From assembly GCA_030141605.1 (NCBI GenBank), contig JAQGDQ010000363.1:53501-117500 (forward strand): a stretch of DNA of 64,000 nt. Reading direction: 5' to 3'. The notes under the pieces were generated by a model. The model saw only the letters and a list, made by a program, of their open reading frames with translations, made no database searches and was not told the origin of the DNA. The position numbers were made by a program, and so were the translations under genes. Positions 1 to 18,610 of this stretch are shown here, one piece after another. Source of the stretch: Tubiluchus corallicola. Its lineage: Eukaryota > Priapulida > Priapulimorpha > Priapulimorphida > Tubiluchidae. Numbering within the stretch: position 1 is the stretch's first letter; each line of letters begins with the position of its first letter.

Positions 1-305
1 CACACGGTATACAAAGCTGGCATTGAGTTAACGATGTCATTATCGTCACTTTAGTAAATGTAATAACAACGACATTAAGTTTGTCTTGTGAAGCTTTGCG
101 AACGTGGCTTAGGGTTTAAATTTGGAAATTTTCTGGTTGCAAAATAATACGCAATCTAATAACTCATCTGCCTAGGCAGTTTCAATTCGAGTTTAAATTT
201 ACTCTCGGTTTTATATTGCAGCTTTTTCACCAAGCATTATCTTGACTTCGGTGTTAAGTAAAGGTTATAAATATCATGCATCAGTCAATTGTTCTTATTC
301 TGCAG

Positions 306-428
306 AATGTGGCAAAAGAGGGGCTGAAACTTGATGCATCAGAGAAAGCAAAGGAGAGAAAAGAAGCCATGGAAAAGGAATATGAACCTTTACTGAACTG
401 GCTGAAAGAAGATGCTTTAAAAGATAAG
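306..428 (+). CDS. HSP90B1: HSP90B1 exon (EPLLNW block)
   Basis: Acceptor ctgcag at 300-305 and donor gtttgt after 428. It has 41 in-frame codons from NVAKEG to ALKDK. Confidence 0.93.
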
Positions 429-3276
429 GTTTGTTTAATGCCACTTTATTTTCTTCAACATTCGTTGCTTTCTCATTTAGATCATGCAAGAGACATGTAA
501 CATTAAACAAATCAAAGCAATAATCAAGTCACTCATCATTAGGTTGCAACTCCGGTGATTAAAGTTGATTACAAATCGTGAAAGTTCTTGTTGCTAACCA
601 AAGTGATTTATCCTTTTGTGTTTAACTGAATTGCAATCATTAATTTGACTATTAAACTTGTGCTTTTAGTTTCAACTTTCAATACAATATCATTATAACA
701 AACCTGCTAGGACCCAAAAAAGTACCCGAAGTACTCTGTAAGCAAATGTGGTTAATAATATTTATATATATGACTACTAGTTGGACAGACATGTTAATAA
801 TTTTAGTTCATAAAATAACGTGCAATTAATGTGTGGCTTCATAGAAGATGAAAAATACTTTCAGAAGAGGCTATCAAGCATCAACTATTTTGCAGTTTAT
901 TCAAATTCACTGAAAAATATTTTACAAATTAAAATTAATGTGTATTTCATTTTAAATTGTATGAACATAATAAATCATGAATTTATGTAACGTGTTCAGT
1001 AAAGTCAATGAGATTCAAAAGTCAGTCATTTATGTTTGCACAAAATTTCTGTTTGCTCTTGTATAAAACATTTTTGCAGTAAGATTCATCACTTCATGAA
1101 ACATCACAGCAGTAAGCTGATAACCAAACACACACACAGTAACCAAACACACACACACACAAACACACACACACATATATATATATATACATGTGTGTGT
1201 GTGTGTGAAAAACGTCAAGCAGCTGAGTAACTGTTTTTATACAGCTAGTAATGACTTTAACAACTCCGCATGCTGCATGCCCAACAACAGTTACTTTTTG
1301 CAGCTCCACCAAATGAGGGTTTAAATTTATCTAAATTGATTTGCAAATGGCTGGCAAAGGTACAGTAAGAAATAAAGACATATAAATACATAGTATTGCA
1401 AACAGTTGTGTCCAATGTCAAGTCTGCATTACTCAATAACCCAGTGCACTGTATTCAATGCTATTATATTAGTTAAATGAATGACGAAAATTCATTCTTT
1501 TGTGTGAATTTCCATTATCGGTGTGTATACAATGAACTATGTGTGGTATAATGGTGTTATACTGTACTTCACTGTGAATGTAGCAGTTAGAAAGTCATTT
1601 TTGTCACTCTTTAAAAGTTCTTTGTTTGTATTTGAATTTAAATTTACAACAGATAGAAAAGGCTGTGATCTCAGAGAGGCTGAGTAACTCTCCGTGTGCC
1701 CTGGTTGCAAACCAATATGGCTGGTCTGGAAACATGGAGAGATTAGTCCGTTCTCAAGCATATGCAAAGAAAGACGACCCAACACAAAACTTTTACCTTA
1801 ATCAGAAAAAAATCTTAGAAATTAATCCACGACATCCGCTTGTGAAAGAGCTTCTTCGACGAGTTGAGGTTAGTTTCTCACTATAGGGACAGTAGTGCAC
1901 CATGTACGGTTTTACTGATAACACCACTTCTGTGACAATAATTAAACATGTGCTGCCACCTACAGTTAAAATAGTCTATTATTGTAACTTGACTCAAGTT
2001 TAATACAGATTGTGGCCTTAGTCTGTCCTGCTCAATCACCCTGTACCTGCTGGGCTTCCCATATGTGGTAGGGAAGCTTGCTAGTGAGTTTTGCTAACCA
2101 ATCAAGTAAGCACAGTAGGTGCATGTGACTTGGGTGGTTCTGTCAAGGGCATTGCGGGCTTTTTTTGACTTCTCCTGAGTATTGCTGCTGAGTTTTTACC
2201 ATGTGCATTTTTCTTTCATGTAAATAATGTAAGTAACAAATAAAGTCTTTCACAGTTCAATGCAGTTTTCTATTCTCTTCTTGCTTTAACCACCAGAGTG
2301 AACCAGTTGCACAATTCAGGCTAAAAGCAGCTATATTGAGTTCTCTACAAATTCAGCTATAGTTTCTACAAGCGGTTCAGTCAGTCTACATAGCCAACTT
2401 TAAAGTTTTCTACAATTTCTTTTTTTGCATACAGTCAACCCTCGTCAAACCGGACTAATTGGGGAGGGGGGGTCCGGTTTAGCCGATTGTCCGATTTATC
2501 CGATATGCCTATATATGGTCTATATTATACAGGAATAATCACCTTAATAAGGCCTATATACATTGCACTATATACTGTGCACTATATACTACACTGTATA
2601 TTACTTTAACATAGTTAACCTGTGAGGATAAAGAAATTATTGCACAGTTGGTAGGCCGTGTTGTGTTTAGCGCTCCGGCTCGGACGGAAATCGGTCAGTT
2701 TCCTTTACCATGGATGACGTCCGTCTTATCCGATATCCGGGCTAACGGAGTCCGGTTTAACGAGGGTCCACTGTATTTGGTAATTTTCCTATTTGTTAAG
2801 TTATGAGAGTTACATGATGCCATTGGTAAAGTTCAGCTTGTTTTGTGCATTTTCAGACTGATAAGGACAATGTGACAACTCAAGAATTAGCAGAAGTTTT
2901 ATTCGACACGGCAACACTGAGATCAGGCTACATGCTGAAAGACTCATTCCACTTTGCGGAGCGTATTGAAAAAATGCTCAAGTTGAGCATGGATATTTCA
3001 CCTGATGAGAAAGTACGCCCTTCTATTATTTTGATATAAATAAATAGTTTAACTCTGAGAACTCGGGTTATAAATCTGATAATCTAACAGAAACTACAAA
3101 TGATTCAACTGGTAAGTTGCAGTAATATATACAATGCTTATAGTGTCAGTGGCTCATTACAGGTTGAAGAATGGCCGGAAGAACTTGATGAAGATGAAGA
3201 TGTTGATGAAAAAGACGATGAAACACCAGATGAGGTTGATGCTGATGAGCCAGGAGATGATCATGACGAGTTGTGA
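306..3276 (+). CDS. HSP90B1: Endoplasmin / GRP94, C-terminal part (last four exons; gene enters from the left edge)
   Basis: This is the ER-lumen HSP90 chaperone that folds secreted and membrane proteins. Visible exons are 306-428, 1653-1868, 2857-3012 and 3163-3276. All have AG/GT borders, all are phase 0, and together they encode 202 residues. The encoded part is the end of the middle domain and the C-terminal dimerisation domain. Family signatures are [49 protein letters not shown] and [12 protein letters not shown], which match GRP94 rather than cytosolic HSP90. The last exon is an acidic Glu/Asp tail ending in HDEL, the ER-retrieval signal, where cytosolic HSP90 would end in MEEVD. The N-terminal ATPase domain lies left of the window. 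Intron 2 carries a MITE. No frameshift or internal stop was found, so the gene looks functional. Confidence 0.96.
1123..1207. repeat. Compound (CA)n(TA)n(TG)n microsatellite
   Basis: Runs of CA, then TA, then TG form a self-complementary compound repeat in the HSP90B1 intron after the first visible exon. Confidence 0.9.
1653..1868 (+). CDS. HSP90B1: HSP90B1 exon ([10 protein letters not shown] block)
   Basis: Acceptor ends at 1652 and the donor gttagt follows 1868. It has 72 codons from [10 protein letters not shown] to KELLRRVE, the most conserved stretch of the HSP90 C-terminal domain. Confidence 0.95.
2432..2773. mobile_element. MITE, pogo/Tc1-mariner type (family A, copy 1)
   Basis: A 342-bp element begins CAGTCAACCCTCGT and ends ACGAGGGTCCACTG, giving terminal inverted repeats of about 25 bp flanked by TA on both sides. 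It has no open frame. A close copy with the same internal sequence lies at 22500-22845. TA target sites and CAGT termini are typical of non-autonomous pogo/Tigger-like elements; the class assignment is inferred from the termini only. Confidence 0.85.
2857..3012 (+). CDS. HSP90B1: HSP90B1 exon (TATLRSGY block)
   Basis: Acceptor ttttcag ends at 2856 and the donor gtacgc follows 3012. It has 52 codons carrying [10 protein letters not shown] and the [12 protein letters not shown] helix. Confidence 0.95.
3163..3276 (+). CDS. HSP90B1: HSP90B1 terminal exon, acidic tail and HDEL
   Basis: Acceptor attacag ends at 3162. It has 37 codons, about half Asp/Glu, ending DDHDEL before TGA at 3274-3276. HDEL is an accepted animal variant of KDEL. 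Confidence 0.95.
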   Translation, partial: VEEWPEELDEDEDVDEKDDETPDEVDADEPGDDHDEL

Positions 3277-3915
3277 GAGTAGGAGATCTTTTAACCAGGA
3301 TATAATGTGTTGATACAATGAAACAATCTCCAGCTATCTGTTTGTTCAACTGTCTAATGCTCTCTAAGAACTGAGTCTTGTAAGCTTTAGGTTGAAAATT
3401 CAATTCGTGTGCAACTGAACTTGTGTAAGTCACATATCACTAGGTTTGGCAAAAGATGAAGATGCAAGCTATGACTTCCCCATCGTTCCATTCTCGCTAA
3501 TTAAGTATATGCATGTGTTGCTTACATTTATGTATACTCCCACACAGTAAATTTAATTTCCAGGGTGATTAAGTTTTTAATTTGCTCTGCTACCTATTTT
3601 AACAGTTGCTGATAGTTCTATCAAAGAGGCAAATATTAATTTGCCGTTTGAAAAAGGAATCAACATCAAACTCTGATAAACAAGTGAAGTAATAGTTGTA
3701 GCGAGACTGATTTGTATAGGTGGTAACCCGGGGTTTGGTTATCTGACTTGGGCTTTGTATTATCACGACTTACGCAAGTTACTTGTACACGAGAGTGTGC
3801 GTGATTAATTGCACATTAAGTGTTCAAATTTATGTGATAGTTTTATTGATATGAATGTTTTGTTATGTGTGAGTGTTTGTTACTATTTTACTTCATTATT
3901 GCTTAAAATAATAAA
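3277..3915 (+). other. HSP90B1: HSP90B1 3' UTR with candidate poly(A) signal
   Basis: AT-rich non-coding sequence follows the stop codon. An AATAAA hexamer lies at 3910-3915, about 640 nt downstream of the stop, and is the first good one I see. The extent of the UTR is inferred. Confidence 0.5.
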
Positions 3916-3947
3916 CCACATTTAGGCTTTACATTACCGTGTAACTA

Positions 3948-4422
3948 CGGTAGATGCCGCTTAATAGATTCACATTGAGATAGAAACGTTTTGACCGACT
4001 AACTAAATCGATTAGTTGATGGGTTTAGTATTGCTAGTATAGTAAAGCACTAATTATCACTCATCAGCTTAGTATGTACTGCAAAGGACACGAAAGCTTT
4101 AACACTAAATCCTTATGCTTATGCTCTATTTTTGGGCAGTGAGGATGAGTGCAGGGGAAGAGCGGGTGACAGATTCAAAGAAAAATTGCTATGCTAGCAT
4201 ATTAGTGCGTGTACCTAAATGGACATGAAAAGGTACTTAACATGACTGCTTCTACCTGTATTATAGTGCACAAAGTGAAGATGACATAAAAGTATTAAAA
4301 ACTCGTTGAACACACACACACACGTTTTATTTTGAGTTCCTTGCATAGGAATGGCCCATGTTTTTTGAGACAATTAAGCGACTAATTCTATCAACCGTGA
4401 GTTTATTAAACGGCACCCACTG
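3948..4422. mobile_element. MITE, family B, copy 2 (475 bp)
   Basis: The ends carry the inverted motifs GCCGCTTAATAGATTCAC and GTGAGTTTATTAAACGGC, with TA on both flanks and CTG at the right end. Its ends and parts of its interior match the longer element at 25975-26762. The left end reads CGG where other copies have CAG. No coding capacity. Confidence 0.75.
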
Positions 4423-4424
4423 TA

Positions 4425-6721
4425 TATTCATTTAAGCCATGTGTCGGTGAAAGTTGCAGTGTTTGTTTTACAATTTGATACGACAGCTGAGTTTTTGTGG
4501 CATTGCTAGCACCCCAGTGAGCAACTAGGAACTTGTTATTAAAACAGTTTGTGTGTTCAGCATTAAAAATCGAAAATCCGTCGTGTGACGATTTTGGGTG
4601 CAAAATGTAGAACATGAAATGTATGAAGCTTTTCCCCTATTCAAGCCATTGAAATGAAAAACAATCGAAAATAAAATATTCCTGAAACATTGTTACCAGA
4701 ATACCAGTTTAGCCATCGAAGAATAGTTACATTTGACAGTTTACCATGCAAATCTACCTGTGATATACTGACTACATAATTGGTTTTGTTTGCTTTGACA
4801 CGTATTGCAGATGAGTAATAAATTAACAACTTTGCATGCATTCCTGCTTACCCTTCCAGATTAGCAGATTGACTTTATAGACCTGCATGTGATTGTGTAC
4901 TAAAAGTGCAGGATAGCTGGTAAATTTGTGTAAACACACATCATAAAACCACAAGCAATGTGGCTGTCATATTTTGGTTGTTGTTAAAGGGAAATTGCAC
5001 AGCGGTCAGGAAATTGCGTATCAGCAGTCAAAGTGCTGAAGGGAATACTCTGTGTATTTTGACTTTGCAAAAAAATACTTAAACTGGAAGGTTTGAAATC
5101 TTAAAACTAGTTTGTTATTTTATTGTCTAAACATGATTATTTTATTAATTTTCGTTTGGCAATACAAATGCGTAAAATTATAAATTTAATCTTGTTCTGA
5201 TTGAATTTCTTTGGACAGCTGTCCCGCTGTTTTGTCCATTAATGTGTTGCAGCAAATAAACTGTCTAATTACTTCTTGTGCGACAAAAACGAAATGTTTG
5301 TGTGTTCTAAATTCATTGTACATTATAAATAAAATTTTGTAATCCGTTTGTTATTTTTTAAAAATCTAGTAGCGTTGTTTTATTTTTGTTTCGTCAAAGC
5401 CAAATATAAACCAAACATAAACATAAAGCGAAGCGAAAAATAAACCAAACCAGATTTTTTATACACGATTTACACTTTATTAAGACTTTAAAGAAATAAA
5501 TATTATATTACTAACAGACAAGCACAATTTTGATTTTTTTATTTGTATTCCATACTAAACATAAGCCAATTATTTAACTTGCAATAAAAATGCTATTATG
5601 TAATAAATAACAAAAAATTTCTACAATAGCTGGACAATAAGTTTGTATAAATTGAATGCGTAAGGACTAAAAAGCAATTAACTAAATTAGACCATTGAGT
5701 ATTAACATATGAAATCAGAAAATGCACACAACCTTTATAAACACTTGAATTTTATTTATAAAATTATATGGCATTTGTTTTGATTTAAAATAGCTGTGAA
5801 ATATTTTCCCACACGACGAAGTCAAACATACGATTATCACAATGTTCAATGAACGCTACCAGAGCAAACAGATTTTTTGTTCAATCACATAGCAACAAGT
5901 AGTGCTCATCATTGGAGTTCTCTAAAATGAATAGTAGACAATATTGCAATGAGTTCTTTTTGTCTAGTAATTTCAATTCTACACGAATGATGAAACGGGA
6001 ATGAATTGAAAAACTTCGCCAGAGAAGTGTTTGATAAGCTGTCAAGAAGAAAAGGTGGGAAGTAATTGCTTGTTGCATAAACAGCTCCAGACGAAAAATC
6101 ACCTTTCACAACGCCCTGCAATTATAGCAAATAATTTTTATTATCGATGTCCCTAATAATGAATTTAGTATACATGCACTGTACATAGTTCAATAATCAT
6201 AAAAAAAGAAGTCAAAATGCCCATATATCTCAAAAATTCTTAATTTTTTCCAGTAAGCTTTATAGTTATATCGCACATCAGTTTTATTCAACTAACACAC
6301 CACAAACACTTGCAAACATGCTGTGTTAATTAACTAGTGTAATTCTGGCTTTTAACACATCACAAACTGTTTTTATGAAACGTGTTCCTTCTGGGCCTGG
6401 GATGTGTGGCGCTAATAACTGATTGTCATCGTCGGATTTAGCATCGTGGCAGCCATTTTAGGAGATGCACAAAATGGATGTGCTTCTGCTCGATTCTGCG
6501 CAATTTTTTTAGAACAGTTATTGTTTTTCCAGGACATGAGTAAATAAATGTACAGTCAAAGACTTAGATGTTTAACTTGTTCATCTTATCATAGACTATT
6601 CCTGAGTAGGTTGCAGTCACAATAATAATGCAATAATAGAATTTAAGATTTTGTTTTTCAATGATGACCCTATATCATGTAAGCAATCAGCACAATTGCT
6701 GTGCACAATTTTTAAAGAAAT
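4425..6721. other. Intergenic, no gene recognised
   Basis: This is AT-rich sequence between the HSP90B1 3' end and the PRA1-family gene. Short open frames on the minus strand at 4406-4615, 4641-4841 and 5881-6121 show no family resemblance. Nothing else stood out. Confidence 0.6.
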
Positions 6722-6723
6722 TA

Positions 6724-6901
6724 CAGTCAGGCCTCATTACAATGCCCCCTTCAGTTTATAACACCAACCTCGTTTAACGCCCATATTTTTGCCAAAGCAT
6801 AAACATGTATGTACTAATGCAAGTCGTTATAAAGCCAAACTCGCTATAACACCAACTTTTTCTGCAGTCCCAAAGTGGGGTGGGCTAAAGAGGTTTGATT
6901 G
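6724..6901. mobile_element. Short MITE-like element (178 bp)
   Basis: It begins CAGTCAGGCCTCATTACA and ends AAAGAGGTTTGATTG, flanked by TA at both ends. The imperfect terminal inversion and repeated 'ataacacc' motifs suggest a third pogo-type family. No open frame. Confidence 0.6.
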
Positions 6902-7201
6902 TATTAGTGCATATGATCTATACGATCATGTGTGCATGAACAATATGCATATGATCTTTGCAATACTGCTTTTATGATTCAAAGACTTTTAAAACTGAAT
7001 TCAAATTTGAAATCTTGAAATTTGGTTAGATTTGCATGTTTGACAGTCAAGAATTCGATTTGATTCAAATTTGCTTTCTTTTAAAGAATACTCACCCCTA
7101 ACTATCACTACACTGTAGTTAGAATTATGTATTTAATATCAAACTAATTAACATTGATGATGAAGTAAACCTACAACTATCCATGTGTATAAAACTGTTC
7201 A

Positions 7202-7266
7202 AAGCTTGGTAGCTAAAAGAACCAAATGTAGCCAAGCTTGACAGCTAAAAAACCAAATGTAGCCAA
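7202..7266. repeat. Tandem duplication, 32-bp unit x 2
   Basis: The unit AAGCTTG...AGCTAAAA...CCAAATGTAGCC occurs twice in tandem with small differences. Confidence 0.75.
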
Positions 7267-8010
7267 ATCTTACAAATACAAGTCAGAATAAAGCCTAAAT
7301 TTGAATAAGATATTTTTAGATTGCAAATCCTTCAATTCTGGTTCATATTTTAAACATCTCTAGTTTCAGAAATTTACTAATTTGGGTTTTAATTTCATCA
7401 TCGTTGAAATATAAATAAACATAATATAGGTTACACAGTTTTGCTAAAACTACTAAATTAACTACACAAACAGTAAAACAACATTTTAACTTGCACATAC
7501 ATGTAAAAGGAATAAAGGAATTGTCCAATTTGCGACTGCTTGAGGTTTTGTAATGTCGTAGCGAAGTCACACTTACCATTACCATACAATGCCTGCACAG
7601 GAAAGGAAAAAGAGGAAGTAATACGAACTAGGCAAAAACAATGAACTTTACATTAATGGGAACTGTTAAAGGATAAGCAACCTAAAATACAGGTGCAGGG
7701 GCATCATAAAAGCAGGAAAAACAAGTTTTAGAAAATGGGTTCTGTTTTTAGGAGGACAGACTAATCAAATCCTCACCTCAGTCACCTGCTACCGCTGTTA
7801 TTTTTACATCACCCACCCTAAAAACACAAATACCAACAAACACTGAATAGCATGTGATGAAATCAACACAATAATAAAATAACAACTGCAATATACGGGA
7901 TGCTATATTTCAGTCTTACAGCTTTATCTTGCATACAAAGCAACACAAAAAGAAGTACAGTAATTGCAATTAAAACCACCACCAGAATGATTCAATTTTG
8001 ATTATCAATA

Positions 8011-8562
8011 CAGTAAACTCTGCATAACTCAAATCCAGCCGGACCCAGAAAAAAACTTTGAGTTAAGCGATGTTGGCCACTTTCCAGCATAGAAACTCTA
8101 AACACCTCCGCCAGACGGCTAGCTAAATAGAAGGTAGAAAGTCAACCCTTCTATACAAAATGACGAGATTTGATGACAATTTCATAAATAATAACAAATT
8201 ATGTAGTGAAACACAATTTTTTATGTTACAAAAGGACATGTATACAACACTATTAAACAATATGATAGTGGAACTACCAATGTCTTACCTATTTCAATCC
8301 AGAAGAAAATAATCGGGGCAGGGGGGGTTTGGAAGACAATACTGTTTTCGAGTTGTATGAAACTTTTAGTTTTCTAGTGTATAAATTGCATTTTGAGTTA
8401 GGCGAAGTTAAATTACATGTATTTTGATTAAATGGACCATCATTTTTTATTTTAGTTAGACGAAATTTTGAGTTAAGCGATGTTTTTTTTTGGGAAAAAC
8501 AAAGGATTTCATCCGTTCCGCTGAAATTCTTTGAGTCAGGCAAAAATTTGAGTTATGTGGAT
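8011..8562. mobile_element. Degenerate MITE-like element with inverted 'ttgagttaagcgatg' motifs
   Basis: The left end CAGTAAACTCTGCATAACTC follows a TA. The phrase TTTGAGTTAAGCGATG recurs at about 8056 and 8470, and related TTTGAGTTA phrases lie near the right end, where the outer terminus has decayed. It resembles the TIR-plus-subterminal-repeat layout of pogo-type MITEs. The right boundary is approximate. Confidence 0.5.
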
Positions 8563-9081
8563 GGGAAAATGTCCCTTCCATAACCTACATGATATAGGAA
8601 TTGTTCTACTAATTCCACTTCATAACATTAATTTATTAATGTACAACATTCACTAATTTCCAGTTCACTTAATCAGGTTTAATCTATCTAAAGGATTTCC
8701 TAACATAAGTTTTAGCACAAATGCCACGTCGAGGTTCATAGCTCTGTAAGATCATTTGTTCTACAACGTTTAGGATGATCAACAAAATTACAACACATAT
8801 AGACAGTTGTTAAGATATACTTACAGTCAAAATACGGTTTTTTGTTTATTTTTTAAATTTTCCTGAAAATTAATATACATGATTGTAGCCAGTTACTATG
8901 AAATGAACACATATAGCTAACTATGGGGAACAATTACAAATTTGAATGCAAAAAAAACTATAGAATCTTTGGATCATTTAGCAACAAAAGCCAACAAATG
9001 CAACTCTAACTGAAAAATCATACAAAGTTCATAATCATGCAAATAATAACTTGATGCACCTTTAATTCACAGTCCATCAAA

Positions 9082-9087
9082 TTTATT
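9082..9087 (-). terminator. Candidate poly(A) signal of the PRA1-family gene
   Basis: AATAAA reads on the minus strand about 240 nt downstream of the stop codon at 9326. It is the nearest canonical hexamer I found. Confidence 0.45.
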
Positions 9088-9325
9088 AGGTAAAGAGCTT
9101 GGCAGTACGTCACTTTGAGCGCCCCTTGCTTTGCAAATTACGGAGATATAATTATTGCGTCCGCTGTTTTCAAATGAGCAAATTATGTTCATGTTATCAA
9201 AACGCGTGTGATATAAATTAGGATGCTTCATAACAGCCACATAAAGAGACCAGTCCCTTTACTGAAATGTATGCCATGGCTCTCGTGCATGTGCAGGTCA
9301 GTGCAAAACTGCAAATGCAAAAAGG

Positions 9326-15725
<6,400 letters not shown>

Positions 15726-16424
15726 TTTTGTTTCGTCTTTCACTAGCACCAAAAATTTAATTATTACGCATATTACTTGGAAAGTTTTGAAGCATTTAAG
15801 TAAAAAGACTTTTCAGAAACGGAACATTTAATGTATTACAAGTAGACTTAGAAGAGGCATAGATTTATGGTACAGACATACCGGTTGAGTAAATATTGGC
15901 AAACAGCGTACCAGACATAAGCACACGATCACAAATCGCTTAAAAATTAAATCAACTTTAAAATTTTACTAAAAAACAAACAAATGCCAAACAAAAACGT
16001 TCTAGTTCTAAAACAAGTTGTATGTTTTGTTGTAGTTTCGTATAAAATTTTGTATGAGTTTTTATTACAGTTGTTTCCATCGAGATTTTTTTAAAGCGAT
16101 TTCTAGCATGGCGCCTATGGTGACAATGTAGAAAACAGTGACTCTGTCAATAGAATGAGCGAAAAAAGTTGCGCCAGATTATTTCTTTACTGGGAAATTT
16201 GAGAATTGATGTGTAACAGAATTCTATTTTGCTGTGTGATAACTTTTGATCAAAATTTTATCTAGTGCAGAATTTCTAACTCTTACAGTCAAAGTCAATT
16301 TGGCCTATTCTCGCTGATTCTTATCATTCGGGATCTTTGTTACTGTAGCAATTTACACGTCGAGACTACGGAGTACGGACTAGTCAATTACCATGTAAAT
16401 TAAATAACTGTATTAAAAACTTAA

Positions 16425-17520
16425 AATCGATTGTCAGTAAAAACGAATAAGTTGTCATTGAATTCTACAAAAACGAAATGTACCATTTTTAGAGCAAGGA
16501 CACTAGAAAATTCCAATTATTAATAATAATATTGAAATCAATAATTCCCCAATTGAAATCATTTAGGAAATGAAATTTTTAGAAATTATTTTAAATGAAA
16601 ACATGGTTTGGAAACTACACATAGATATTATCAAAAATTAAATTCATAAAGACTTTTATTATAGTTTTAACTTTTAAATTATAGACTATAGGTATCATAT
16701 GTAGGACTAAAAATTAAATAATTAATTTATATCTAATAACCTTGTACATTTGTTACCATACCTCACATACTGTTGTCTTCTTTGGGGACACATACAACTT
16801 GTAGGGAGCCGAGTAACCCACTAGCCCAAGTAGGACAATTGGCGTACTTGGGCTAGCCTGTTTTGTTTGCTAATTTAAATTTTGCCTCTTCTCATTGCCA
16901 AATCTATTTACTGTTTCTAAATTTAAACTCATTTGAACTTGGTGCCTCATTTTTTTTGTTTTGTTAAGTTGGTGACTATTTTCTTTTGTACATACCTTAC
17001 TTGACAGGTCACTTAATTTTCTTCAGTTTGGATATGGGTGGTTGACTTGGTGACCCTTGGTCTTTTTGCCACCCCGTCTCTTTTCCATTTTTATTTTAGT
17101 TTTTTGCTTTTATTTATGTTTATTTTTTAACATTCAGAGACAAACAAATTATTTACTTACTTAGTTACTAGAATCACTTGTAATCTTAGAAAAAGAGAAC
17201 ATCTTAGTTTAACATGTTTCAAAACTAATAATATTTGAACTGTTAACGATTTAATACAAATGACTACAGCTACATACATGTATAAAACTAAATATCATAT
17301 CTTTCCAACATTCTTTAATAATCGAGTTCAACCGAATAATTGGAGTTACGCAACCAGAATGAATGAGTTTGTCATTAATTTCTTTAGAACAAACGTGGCA
17401 CAGCAATTCATTGCAAATTTTGGTCCAGGCTGTGGAATGACATAAATGATGAATTAAAAACTATTCAGCCAATTCATAAATTTAAAAAGAAATATAAAGT
17501 ACTCAATGATTTTCAATAAA
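16425..17520 (+). mobile_element. CR1/L2-like non-LTR retrotransposon remnant, 3' part of reverse transcriptase
   Basis: Broken frames carry C-terminal reverse-transcriptase-like phrases. LNSTKTKCTIFRA and NENMVWKLHIDIIKNKIHK lie at about 16455-16650. A final block resembles ...NFG, then SRLWNDINDELKTI and IHKFKKKYKVLNDFQ, with TAA near 17518. At least one frameshift (about 17428) and several stops make it a fossil. A second repeat seems to interrupt it at about 16800-17140. Clade assignment is tentative. Confidence 0.7.
16800..17165 (+). mobile_element. Retroelement 3' end nested in the LINE remnant
   Basis: It contains GGTGGTTGACTTGGTGACCC and TTTTTGCCACCCC and ends near TTACTTACTTAGTTAC. 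A related 3' block lies at 18400-18610, and a reversed TGGCAAAAAACTAAAC stretch lies near 12745. The boundaries are approximate. Confidence 0.5.
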
Positions 17521-18399
17521 TACAATGCTTCTTAATATGCTATACCTACTGCAGCAGTCATACCAGAATCTTGGTACAGATTATACAAAACAAGACATCG
17601 CTGATAAATCTTTAGAGCTGATGTAAACATCACATAATCTACTGCTTTTTTCCTGCTATTTCCTGCCCTGTGTGATCTAACCTTTCTGTTTTTTTGTTTT
17701 CAGCATCAATTCCTTTTTTATCTGGTTCACATGACAGTGGGCTTAAACAAGCCTTTGCTTTTCTAGCCCCCTGCAGTACAGTTATTGTTTTATGATAATG
17801 ATAGTGTATGAAACAATAATTTATTACAGTATGATGTAACAATTTTGATATTACCATGTATTAAATGTCACTATATTGTACCGAATGTGATAATAATAAA
17901 AGCTTAAAAAAAACTTCATTAACAGTGCTCAAGTTGTAAAACTACCATAGCTGCTTCAACAACTAGCCCAGATGTTGGAAACAGTAATTTCAGACACGAG
18001 CAAATTAATTATAATGGCTAAAAATTAAAAAATTGAATTTTTATTCAGATGAACTGCATGCAGATATCTGGTTTCATTAGTGACTGATTTGGTCAGCCAC
18101 CAATTTAAGTATAATAATAACAATTAGTTATATTTTTACTTTGCCAAAACTTCCTAAGGTAGCTTAATTGTAGCTGGGTTACAGTATTCTTATCAGCCTG
18201 AGGAGTAGTTATACTAACAAGACTATCATTAACATTAAGGTAACATGAGCCCATTTCAACTGTATTTATGACTTGGACCATGGCTGCCCACTGCGGTTTG
18301 CTCATAGTCCGAATGCTCCAATTATTATACGTTGTTATTATTAAACTTTTTGAGTTATTCATGTATCCTGTATCTCCTTTTTATGAGAATCATTTTGAT

Positions 18400-18610
18400 A
18401 CCAAGTTCATTACCAAGTCAATTTCAGGGTGGTTGACATTGGTAACTTTTAGTTTTTCGCCACCCTTTCACCAGTCACTTGAATATCATTAACTCAGATA
18501 ATTTATTCATATAATAATCTTATCACTTTGTATCATACTATCATCTTATCCTTTCATGCTCTGTGTTTTCCTTGTAAAAAAGGTGATAAATAAAGATACT
18601 TACTTACTCA
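18400..18610 (+). mobile_element. Retroelement 3' end with (TACT)n tail
   Basis: GGTGGTTGACATTGGTAACT and TTCGCCACCC match the block at 17030-17080. It ends in AATAAAGATACTTACTTACTC, the poly(A)-like signal and short tandem tail expected of a non-LTR or SINE 3' end. Confidence 0.55.

Noticed and set aside
1985-2275. Possible LTR in the HSP90B1 intron (AACCAATCAAG box, then AACAAATAAAGTC)
   Set aside because: No paired copy, TG...CA ends or target duplication could be identified.
5881-6121. Possible extra 3' exon of the PRA1-family gene (minus strand, acceptor-like ataattgcag)
   Set aside because: The gene already ends at 9326 with the family-typical length, and the open frame here has no family resemblance. 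It was considered only because CAG/gtaaat at 9338 looks like a donor.
7570-7590. 16-bp microexon candidate between tgtgcag and gtaagtg on the minus strand
   Set aside because: It is not needed once the stop at 9326 is accepted, and no conserved residues would be encoded.
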